Shown here: piece by piece, positions 57,723 through 64,000 of the stretch
How positions within the stretch are numbered: position 1 is the first letter of the stretch
Layout of the letters: each line of letters opens with the position of its first letter
NCBI GenBank assembly: GCA_963623365.1
Contig: CAVFJY010000001.1
Coordinates: 124,001 to 188,000 of the forward strand
Length of the DNA stretch: 64,000 bases
Direction of reading: 5' to 3'
Source: UBA2834 sp963623365
Lineage (GTDB): Bacteria; Patescibacteriota; Saccharimonadia; Saccharimonadales; Saccharimonadaceae
Position numbers and translations under genes: made by a program
Notes under the pieces: generated by a model
What the model was told of the DNA's origin: nothing
Database searches by the model: none
The model's input: only the letters and a program-made list of their open reading frames with translations

Positions 57723-58940
57723 CTACCACCAACCATGCCTTATCCAAAAATCATAAGCCTCTGCCCAACTACCATAACGACCCACGGCATAGCTATTACA
57801 CCAGCGCAATTGCGTAATTGGATTAGTCTCCCAGTCGGAGCCAGCCGAGGCCATCTTGCTCCCTGGAAGAGCCTGACAGAGGCCAGTTGCACCACTGCTA
57901 GTGTTTTTCGAGAGCGGATTCCAATGCGACTCTTTATCGACAATATAATTAACATAGCCATAGTCACTAGCAGCAATACCAGCCGCAGCCATCCAGTCCT
58001 GATGCGTACCTGGTGGCAGATTAACTTTCATACCAATCGTGACCTGCTGCGTCTCGGGATTTTGCGTAATAATTTCGGAAACTAGTACGCGCGAAAGCTC
58101 AACGCCGTCTTGCATTTCGACTTCGTAGGTTGCAACTTTCTTGCCCAACTTCCCCGCTTGTGTCACTGCGCGAGTACCATAATCAAGGGCATAATCATAA
58201 GTATAAGTTTCAGAAAAAGCGATATCCTCTTCGATGGTGAGCGTCTGCTTACCCTGATGATAAACGGCGAGGGTGATACCGTCAGTAATTGGTGTATCGG
58301 TCGCCGCCGAAATCCAGTTATCGGCTTGGTCGGCACTAATACCCTGCTCTTTGAGAAAAGCGCCAACCGTCTTGGCCTGCGTGCGGACCTGCATATTTTT
58401 ACCATTGAAATTAAGGTTAATCACCTTGGCGCGAACAAGCTGATAGGCTGTAAGCGTGCCACTTTCGAGAATGTTATTATTCACCACGACCGTAACGATA
58501 TCGGCATCAAGCAATTCGATGCCGGCCGCGGCGACGACTTCAGCAGCATCGGTTTTAGCGGTTTTGAGATATTTGCGTGTATAACCATCAATCACAACTA
58601 CCTCGCGCGCCCGATAAATGTTAATATTGAAATCTTCTTCATTGATTTCGTCATCGAGAGCAGGCTCGACCGTATCGTAATCGCCGAGTTTAATATCGGC
58701 GCGCGCAATGGCTTCGCGGACAGTTTGGGCATCACTGCGCACGGTTAGAACAGTGCCGTTGTCGTAGAAAGTAATGTAATGTTCGGAGCTATCAGTCGAA
58801 TCAGATGTCGTAGAGGAATCGGTAGAAGTTGCGCTCGCAAAAAGCGACTGCTTCTTACAAATAATTCCAAAAAGAAGAGTTGAAATAATTAGACCAAGGA
58901 TAAGTATAGAGAGGTCGATCCTCGTCTTACGTATTCTCAT
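57723..58940 (-). CDS. YabE/Rpf-like cell-wall enzyme: DUF348, G5 and lytic-transglycosylase-like domains
   Basis: 405 aa. N-terminal signal anchor (~8-30), Ser/Thr linker, then DUF348 repeats (ITFYDNGTVLTVRSDAQTVR; VVVIDGYTRKYLKTAKT; VINLNFNGKNMQVRTQAKTV), a G5 domain (YEVEMQDGVELSRVLVSEII), and a C-terminal lysozyme-like domain (YIVDKESHWNPLSKNTSSGA, TGLCQALPGSKM). Glu in DKESHWNP is the likely catalytic acid. This is the order of resuscitation-promoting-factor-type proteins. The frame has an ATG at 58958, but that lies over a TAAAAT -10 box; the ATG at 58940, 8 nt after it, is chosen. Confidence 0.88.
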   Translation of the reverse strand: MRIRKTRIDLSILILGLIISTLLFGIICKKQSLFASATSTDSSTTSDSTDSSEHYITFYDNGTVLTVRSDAQTVREAIARADIKLGDYDTVEPALDDEINEEDFNINIYRAREVVVIDGYTRKYLKTAKTDAAEVVAAAGIELLDADIVTVVVNNNILESGTLTAYQLVRAKVINLNFNGKNMQVRTQAKTVGAFLKEQGISADQADNWISAATDTPITDGITLAVYHQGKQTLTIEEDIAFSETYTYDYALDYGTRAVTQAGKLGKKVATYEVEMQDGVELSRVLVSEIITQNPETQQVTIGMKVNLPPGTHQDWMAAAGIAASDYGYVNYIVDKESHWNPLSKNTSSGATGLCQALPGSKMASAGSDWETNPITQLRWCNSYAVGRYGSWAEAYDFWIRHGWW

Positions 58941-58964
58941 GTAAGAATATTTTAACATGTTCGC

Positions 58965-59801
58965 TTACTTCGGGCAAATCGTGAGCAGGATGCGAAAGCA
59001 ATAACGCCCCATAGCTAGCACATAATGCTGATTGAGCGGAAATTGTTTGCCGCTGGCATAATCGCGAATCGCAACGAGAGCGCGCTGAAGTTGTGGACGA
59101 GTTTGCGAGATGTGTTGGCGTTGCAAAATCGCGCGGAGAATTTCGACTGCGACCGCTTGGTCAAGCGACGCAAGCGCGCGCGGATAATTGTCGCTAGGCA
59201 AGTCGGCAAGTTCGGCATCAATTTGAGTAGCGAGCGTGCGCTGACGCAAAGCGAGTTGAATAAGCTGGTCGACTTGAGCGCGGTTTGCTCGTTGCAAAGC
59301 GACACGGACACGGTTGCGTAAATACATGGGGTCGGAATTAGTTTGGTCGAGTCGAAAATGCAATTGGTACTTGGCGGCATATTGATAAATGTCGCGCTTT
59401 GTCCAAGTTAGAAGCGGGCGCTGAATGGCAGAATTATTGAGGGCAGCAAGCCCACGCCAACCGGTGCCACGCAATAAATTAATTACGACGGTTTCAGCGA
59501 GGTCATCTAAGTGATGTGCAGTATAGATTTCGCCATTTAAATCGCGCGCAAGTTGTTGCAAAAATTCATAACGCGCGGCACGAGCGGCAGCTTCGGAGCA
59601 ATTCGGTCCAAGCTGCGCTTTTATAAAATGAAAATCATTCCCATTTTCAGCTGCAAGCCGTTGAACAAAAATGCGATCGTCGGTAGAGTTGGAACGAATG
59701 CCATGGTCGAAATGCGCAACAACCACATCAGAATCACGACGAAATAAATGCAACATTACGACCGAATCGACACCACCCGACACCGCTAAGATTTTTTTCA
59801 T
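58965..59801 (-). CDS. tilS: tRNA(Ile)-lysidine synthase
   Basis: 278 aa. Adds lysine to C34 of tRNA-Ile(CAU) so that it reads AUA. PP-loop AVSGGVDSVVMLHLF at the start, HFDHGIRSNS and YTAHHLDDLAETVVINLLRGTG, all diagnostic. Lacks the C-terminal domains of E. coli TilS (432 aa), as do many small versions. A TAAAAT box 8 nt before the ATG overlaps the divergent promoter of the PRC-barrel gene. Confidence 0.95.
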   Translation of the reverse strand: MKKILAVSGGVDSVVMLHLFRRDSDVVVAHFDHGIRSNSTDDRIFVQRLAAENGNDFHFIKAQLGPNCSEAAARAARYEFLQQLARDLNGEIYTAHHLDDLAETVVINLLRGTGWRGLAALNNSAIQRPLLTWTKRDIYQYAAKYQLHFRLDQTNSDPMYLRNRVRVALQRANRAQVDQLIQLALRQRTLATQIDAELADLPSDNYPRALASLDQAVAVEILRAILQRQHISQTRPQLQRALVAIRDYASGKQFPLNQHYVLAMGRYCFRILLTICPK

Positions 59802-59805
59802 GTGC

Positions 59806-59811
59806 TATAAT
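59806..59811 (+). promoter_or_regulatory. -10 box of the PRC-barrel gene, overlapping the tilS promoter
   Basis: TGTGCTATAAT contains TATAAT with upstream GTG. The opposite strand of nearly the same bases serves tilS (59810-59815). Confidence 0.5.
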
Positions 59812-59838
59812 TTTAACAAGATAAGGAGCGGAAAGAAA

Positions 59839-60480
59839 ATGCTAATGATTGGCTCAAAAGTAATCGGCATGCCCGTGCTGAGCTTACATCTGGGAGGCAA
59901 AATTGCGACAGTCAAAAAAGCAATTATCGACCCAGAAGATTTGTGCGTGATTGCTTATGTCGTCGAAGGGCCAATTATCCAGAATGACCCCGAAGTTGGC
60001 AATATTTTGATGGCGGAAGACGTGCGCGAAATGAACCCTGAGGGGATAATTATCGATTCGTCAGATGTATTTGTGGTGCGTGAAGACGTAATTCGTATCG
60101 ATAAAATTATGTCGCTGAATTTTGATGTGATTGGACTGAAGGTACTGACAGCAAACAAGCGCAAGCTGGGTAAGGTCGCGGATTATACGCTCGATTCGCA
60201 AAGTTTGATGATTTATCAACTGATTGTGCAACGGCCGATGGGCTTAATGTCTTTGAGTGATCCGCAGTTAACAATTAATCGCTCGCAAATTGTAGAGATT
60301 GACGATTACACCGTGACAATTAAACACGACAAAGAACAAGTCAAAGTCCCAGAAAGAAAAGAAGAGGCTGCGATTGCGGAAGAAATTGAAGAGCAAAAAC
60401 GCGAATTTGTGAATCCTTTTCGTAAGCCAAATTATGCGCCAGAAGAAAGTTCGGAAAGCGCATCGAGTATATCGGAATAA
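59839..60480 (+). CDS. PRC-barrel domain protein
   Basis: 213 aa, soluble. Two PRC-barrel-like halves: IGSKVIGMPVLSLHLGGKIA at the start, and NFDVIGLKVLTANKRKLGKV in the middle. The acidic tail (RKEEAAIAEEIEEQKREFVN) is disordered. PRC-barrels act in RNA processing (RimM), photosynthesis or cell division; no specific role is evident. AAGGAG is 10 nt before the ATG. Its end overlaps convergent recX by 49 nt. Confidence 0.8.
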   Translation: MLMIGSKVIGMPVLSLHLGGKIATVKKAIIDPEDLCVIAYVVEGPIIQNDPEVGNILMAEDVREMNPEGIIIDSSDVFVVREDVIRIDKIMSLNFDVIGLKVLTANKRKLGKVADYTLDSQSLMIYQLIVQRPMGLMSLSDPQLTINRSQIVEIDDYTVTIKHDKEQVKVPERKEEAAIAEEIEEQKREFVNPFRKPNYAPEESSESASSISE

Positions 60481-61151
60481 TTAAAGCCTGCCCGCAATAA
60501 ATATTGAATGAATTTTTGGTCATCGGGATATTTGGCGCGTTTTTTGGCGATAAGTTTACGCAGCTCATCGCCGTCGTTGCGGTCGGTCTCGGAAAGAACT
60601 TGTTCAATAATTGTTGGATTGATACCTTTTTGCTGCAATTCTTGACGCAGTTTTTTGCGACTGGCACCTTTGCTAACATGGCGATTTTCGACCCAAAGCG
60701 TAGCAAAATGCAAATCGTTAATATAACCACGGTCCTCGAGTCGCGCAAAGACAAGCGGCACGAGACTAAGGTCGTAGCCCGCTTTGTCTTTAATCTGATA
60801 TTCGCCAGTTTTACGGTTTTTAATGCGAATCTTACGCGAGCGCGTTTTGCGCTGAAGATAGTCGCGAATTTCTTTACTGGAGCGCGGACGCATCAGGACA
60901 TATTCGAGCGCGCGGGCATAAAATTTACTAAAATCGGAAGCGCGCCGCAGTTGTGCGCGCTCGGCGTCATCAAGAGTCTTACCAATTTTGAGATGAAAAT
61001 CGACGACTTGCGACAAATCGAGTGAGCAGAAAAAATTATCATCAAGATAGATATTGACGCGATTCTGGTCGCGCACGGCGGCTTTGATGTCGGTAATACG
61101 GTAGCGCGAAGCTGAGGGCGTCGCGCTACTGAGCGTAATAGTCTCGAGCAT
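60432..61151 (-). CDS. recX: Regulatory protein RecX
   Basis: 239 aa. Modulates RecA filaments. Core: ALEYVLMRPRSSKEIRDYLQRK, DRGYINDLHFATLWVENR, GASRKKLRQELQQKGI. An extra N-terminal ~60 residues (YRITDIKAAVRDQNRVNIYL) precede the core, as in some Gram-positive RecX. ATG overlaps the recA stop (TAATG). Confidence 0.93.
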   Translation of the reverse strand: MLETITLSSATPSASRYRITDIKAAVRDQNRVNIYLDDNFFCSLDLSQVVDFHLKIGKTLDDAERAQLRRASDFSKFYARALEYVLMRPRSSKEIRDYLQRKTRSRKIRIKNRKTGEYQIKDKAGYDLSLVPLVFARLEDRGYINDLHFATLWVENRHVSKGASRKKLRQELQQKGINPTIIEQVLSETDRNDGDELRKLIAKKRAKYPDDQKFIQYLLRAGFNYSDILDALSELSSGA

Positions 61152-62206
61152 TAATCTTCGTCGGTCTTGGCGACTTCGCGTACTTTGGTTTCAATTTCGT
61201 TCATGAGTTCAGGCTTTTCCTTGAAAAGACGCTTAACGGCTTCCCGCCCCTGCCCGATAGTTTCGCCATTATACTTAAAGAAAGCACCGGCTTTTTCGAC
61301 AATGCCATATTGGACACCAAGATCGAGCACATCACCCGTCTTGGAAATGCCTTCGTTGTACATAATATCGAATTCAGCTGTACGGAATGGCGCCGCAATC
61401 TTGTTTTTTACAACCTTAATTTTGGTACGATTACCAGAGATGTTTTCACCGTCTTTAATTTGACCAATGCGACGAATATCGACACGCACGGAAGCATAAA
61501 ACTTGAGGGCGTTACCGCCAGTAGTAGTTTCAGGGTTACCGAACATCACGCCAATTTTCATGCGAATCTGGTTAATGAAGATAACAGTTGCTTTAGTCTT
61601 ACTAATAATACCCGTAAGTTTGCGCATGGCTTGCGACATTAAACGCGCCTGCAAGCCCATTTGAGCATCACCCATATCGCCATCAATTTCGGCCTGTGGG
61701 ACAAGCGCAGCGACAGAGTCGACAACAATTAAGTCAACTGCACCGGAGCGCACGAGCGTTTCACAAATTTCCAAAGCTTGCTCACCATTGTCTGGCTGCG
61801 AAATTAATAAATCGTCCGTCTTAACGCCAATTTTACGAGCGTAAGATGGGTCGAGTGCGTGTTCAGCATCAATGAAAGCAGCCTGACCACCTTTGCGCTG
61901 AATCTCGGCAATCGCATGCAGAGCAAGCGTTGTCTTACCAGATGATTCAGGGCCATAAATTTCAATAATGCGCCCTTTCGGATAGCCGCCACCGAGCGCC
62001 AAATCGAGTGCGAGTGAGCCGGACGAGAATAATTCGACATCAATCTTTGACTGTTCGCCCAATTTCATAATCGAGCCATCACCAAATTGCTTAGTAATTT
62101 GAGACAGGGCTAAGCTTAAGGCCTGTTTCTTACCGTCGTCCTGAGCCGCGTCTTTGGATTTTTTATCTTTATCTGCGCCCACCACTTCCTGACTTTTTTT
62201 AGCCAC
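61151..62206 (-). CDS. recA: Recombinase RecA
   Basis: 351 aa. Strand exchange and repair. Walker A GPESSGKTT, then LIVVDSVAALVPQAEIDGDMGD, FINQIRMKIGVMFGNPETTTGG (DNA-binding L2 region). A longer frame starts at 62233, but AAGGAGG lies 6 nt before GTG at 62206, which is taken as the start. It follows DUF5674 by 52 nt and is coupled to recX. Confidence 0.98.
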   Translation of the reverse strand: MAKKSQEVVGADKDKKSKDAAQDDGKKQALSLALSQITKQFGDGSIMKLGEQSKIDVELFSSGSLALDLALGGGYPKGRIIEIYGPESSGKTTLALHAIAEIQRKGGQAAFIDAEHALDPSYARKIGVKTDDLLISQPDNGEQALEICETLVRSGAVDLIVVDSVAALVPQAEIDGDMGDAQMGLQARLMSQAMRKLTGIISKTKATVIFINQIRMKIGVMFGNPETTTGGNALKFYASVRVDIRRIGQIKDGENISGNRTKIKVVKNKIAAPFRTAEFDIMYNEGISKTGDVLDLGVQYGIVEKAGAFFKYNGETIGQGREAVKRLFKEKPELMNEIETKVREVAKTDED

Positions 62207-62258
62207 TGAAAACCTCCTTCTTGTTAGTAACAATTTTAGCTAATAAACCCTTTAAAAT

Positions 62259-62654
62259 CTAGTCGAAGGACAAAGCGGTAGGCTTACGAGAGTAACGCGG
62301 ACAACTACGTTCGGCGCGGTAATTAGGAATAGCTTCGAAGAAGTAGCGCATCAAAGTATCGACACGTTTGCGAAAAACATCGGGAACACCATCGCGATTG
62401 ACGAAAGGATTGCGACGGTTGATCTGGGTAGGATAAAAAATTTCGCCAGTTTCAAGATTGAGACCGGCGCATAAAATATCTTGCGGTTTGCTACGTTTAA
62501 TTAATAAAAAATCCCGCAAGTCGGCTAAATATTCATCGCCGGCGGAAATAATGCCACGGTGGATATCAATGGCTGCCCAGAGATAACCGCCAAACTCATC
62601 ACGGAGTTTGTTTAACTCATCCTCCGTGAAGCGCATTTTTCGCAAATACAGCAT
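62259..62654 (-). CDS. DUF5674-like protein
   Basis: 131 aa. GYLWAAIDIHRGIISAGDEY, LADLRDFLL, DILCAGLN, then INRRNPFVNRDGVPDVFRKR match the order of DUF5674 proteins (A-x-D, G-x-E/D-x-x-AD, INxRPxxxNR). Function unknown. AAAGGAGAAGAG precedes the ATG. Being the first gene of the recA-recX unit, it may link to DNA repair. Confidence 0.7.
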   Translation of the reverse strand: MLYLRKMRFTEDELNKLRDEFGGYLWAAIDIHRGIISAGDEYLADLRDFLLIKRSKPQDILCAGLNLETGEIFYPTQINRRNPFVNRDGVPDVFRKRVDTLMRYFFEAIPNYRAERSCPRYSRKPTALSFD

Positions 62655-62703
62655 TCTCTTCTCCTTTCGTCTTTACAAGGCAAAAATAACATTTGACAGA
62701 AAG

Positions 62704-62734
62704 ATGCAAAAGCATCAGCATGATGTTTTTGCAT
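62704..62734. promoter_or_regulatory. Palindromic operator-like site between DUF5674-recA and yebC
   Basis: 14-nt arms ATGCAAAAGCATCA and TGATGTTTTTGCAT around GCA, with one mismatch. The outer TTGCAT of the right arm (62729-62734) is a fair -35, 17 nt from TAAAAT (62752-62757) for yebC. The left arm gives TTGCAT on the other strand. Not a LexA box of the E. coli or Firmicutes type. Confidence 0.5.
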
Positions 62735-62796
62735 TTAATGCCCGAATATGTTAAAATAACAGATAATAATAGATAAAAATTAATGAGGGAGTTCGA

Positions 62797-63498
62797 ATGA
62801 GCGGACACAGTAAATGGGCAACCACCAAGCGCCAAAAGGCTGTTGTTGATGCAAAACGCGGTGCGTTGTTCACGAAAATCGGTAACCAAATTGCAATTGC
62901 AGCACGTAGTGGTACCGACCCCGCGATGAACCCTTCGCTGGCGATGGTGCTAGAAAAAGCACGCCTAGCGAATATGCCAAAAGCGAATATCGAGCGCGCA
63001 ATTGCGCGCGTGGCCGATAAAAACGCCGCGGCCTTAATTGAAGAAACTTATGAAGCGTATGGCCCTGGCGGGGTAGGAATTATTATCGAAGTTGCAACAG
63101 ACAACAAGAACCGGACAATGCCTGAAGTGCGCCATACCTTGGAAAAGAATGGCGGCCGGATGGCAGATCCTGGGTCGGTGATGTTCCAGTTTACGCGCAA
63201 AGGCGTGATTTTCACGAAGGTGAAAGGTGATGAATTAATGATGACGGCGCTGGATGCGGGTGCAGAAGATGTACTCGACGAAGAAGACGGCACGACGATT
63301 TATACCGCTGCGAGCGATTTGATGAAAGTGCGCAGTGCGCTAATTGAGGCAGGAATTGAAGTCGATTCAGCGGAATTGCAGTATGTAGCGAATAATAACG
63401 TGCCGGTCGACGAAGAAACCGGCGCAAAGGTCGAAAAGATTTTGGACGCAATCGACGAGCTGGATGATGTAGTTGCCGTACATACGAATGCGGAATAA
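62797..63498 (+). CDS. yebC: YebC/PmpR family protein
   Basis: 233 aa. Opens SGHSKWATTKRQKAVVDAKR, then PKANIERAI and EAYGPGGVGIIIEVATDNKNR, all family hallmarks. Once annotated as a transcription regulator; family members now are linked to translation of proline-rich stretches (YebC2/TACO1) as well. The latter would be fitting for the Pro-rich proteins here, but that is speculation. GAGGGAG precedes the ATG. Confidence 0.93.
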   Translation: MSGHSKWATTKRQKAVVDAKRGALFTKIGNQIAIAARSGTDPAMNPSLAMVLEKARLANMPKANIERAIARVADKNAAALIEETYEAYGPGGVGIIIEVATDNKNRTMPEVRHTLEKNGGRMADPGSVMFQFTRKGVIFTKVKGDELMMTALDAGAEDVLDEEDGTTIYTAASDLMKVRSALIEAGIEVDSAELQYVANNNVPVDEETGAKVEKILDAIDELDDVVAVHTNAE

Positions 63499-63545
63499 AC
63501 CAGAATAAACGCTAGTTTCTAAAGTTGGCGGCTAGTTATAGGCGA

Positions 63546-63977
63546 CTATAGACCAGTTGAGCCGAAGCCGCCACTACGGTCGGACTCAGACAATGCAGCT
63601 ACTTCTTCCCATTCAATATGGGCATATTGCGCAATCACGCCCTGTGCAATGCGCATACCTGGTTCAACGATAAAATCCTGGTCGCCATGATTTTTGAGCA
63701 GTACGCGCATCTCGCCACGATAATCGGAATCAATTGTACCAATACCATTGAGCAGCGTCACGGAATGTTTATAGGCCAGACCGCTGCGACTGCGAATTTG
63801 TAGTTCATAGCCAGCAGGCAGTTCAACACCAACACCCGTATCAAAAGCATGAACCTCACCTGGTTTTAGAGTAACCGGCGCGTCAAGGTGGGCACAAAAA
63901 TCAAAGCCCGCCGCACCTGCCGTTTGGTACTGCGGAATAATTGCATCGTCATAAAATTTTACAATCTTTACTTTCAT
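63546..63977 (-). CDS. dut: dUTP diphosphatase
   Basis: 143-aa trimeric dUTPase that removes dUTP and supplies dUMP. All five motifs: GAAGFDFCAHLD, RSRSGLAYKHSVTL, NGIGTIDSDYRGEM, RIAQGVIAQ, and DRSGGFGSTGL at the end. A TACAAT box ends 10 nt before the ATG. Confidence 0.96.
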   Translation of the reverse strand: MKVKIVKFYDDAIIPQYQTAGAAGFDFCAHLDAPVTLKPGEVHAFDTGVGVELPAGYELQIRSRSGLAYKHSVTLLNGIGTIDSDYRGEMRVLLKNHGDQDFIVEPGMRIAQGVIAQYAHIEWEEVAALSESDRSGGFGSTGL

Positions 63978-64000
63978 AGCTGAGGTAATTGTAGCATTGT

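Noticed and set aside
62704..62734. LexA/SOS box
   Set aside because: Neither CTG-N10-CAG nor GAAC-N4-GTTC is present; reported instead as an unknown operator.
62704..62734. Intrinsic terminator
   Set aside because: No T run on either strand right after the stem, and it lies between divergent genes.
1..64000. UGA recoded as Gly (SR1/Gracilibacteria code)
   Set aside because: gatA and other genes end in TGA with tight overlaps to the next start, and no gene needs TGA read-through.
1..64000. CRISPR array
   Set aside because: No regularly spaced short repeats; the only direct repeats are the 38-bp pair and the 10-bp tRNA end.

Overview
The window reads as a chromosomal segment of a small-genome Patescibacteria/CPR bacterium, most likely a Saccharibacterium (TM7). 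Reasons: very tight packing with 1-10 nt overlaps, reduced or oddly fused housekeeping proteins (HTH-MurA, short TsaB, ComEC without a nuclease-like domain), a Gram-positive style envelope set (LtaS-like enzyme, MurJ, undecaprenol-kinase-like DgkA, sortase-type surface protein), type IV pilus minor pilins, and standard-code UGA stops (for example at the end of gatA), which argues against Gracilibacteria and Absconditabacteria. No rRNA or other taxonomic marker is present, so this placement is inference.

Layout. 0-5.3 kb: prfA, tRNA-Val, a Cna-B-domain surface protein and a VirB2-like/cysteine-peptidase fusion. 4.6-8.2 kb: an anaerobic (class III) ribonucleotide reductase group, nrdD-nrdG plus a formate/nitrite-type channel, with two NrdR-like boxes upstream. 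8.3-14.9 kb: HTH-murA, then gatC-gatA-(unknown gene)-gatB, galU and two small membrane/stress-type proteins. 14.9-24.4 kb: ftsH, two PEGA-like proteins and murJ, then dgkA, pgsA, a DUF1810 protein, and a GT39-type glycosyltransferase bracketed by two inverted tRNA-Pro genes. 24.6-28.7 kb: a degenerate DHH-type protein with a very long Ala/Pro/Glu tail, rpsT, CYTH, rnhA (interrupted by a 10-N assembly gap) and tRNA-Leu.

28.7-29.85 kb looks like a decayed integrative element at the 3' end of tRNA-Leu(CAG). 29.9-48.9 kb is the most striking region: nearly 19 kb on the minus strand encoding four minor-pilin-like proteins in the order FimT/FimU-PilV-PilW-PilX, preceded by three tandem pairs, each a membrane-anchored TPR-type protein followed by a giant secreted Cys-rich protein of 1138, 1610 or 1171 aa. 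The giants share an N-terminal and a C-terminal domain. I read this as a triplicated surface-adhesin or pilus-tip module, possibly used to contact a host bacterium.

48.9-64 kb returns to housekeeping: rny, tsaB-tsaE-comEC, an LtaS-type enzyme, metG, rsmA, a G5/transglycosylase cell-wall enzyme, tilS, a PRC-barrel protein, DUF5674-recA-recX, yebC and dut.

A signal that runs through the window: at least 17 genes, mostly at the head of transcription units, have a -10-like hexamer ending only 6-9 nt before the start codon, which predicts leaderless mRNAs. Genes inside operons more often carry Shine-Dalgarno sequences. I used this spacing to choose several start codons.
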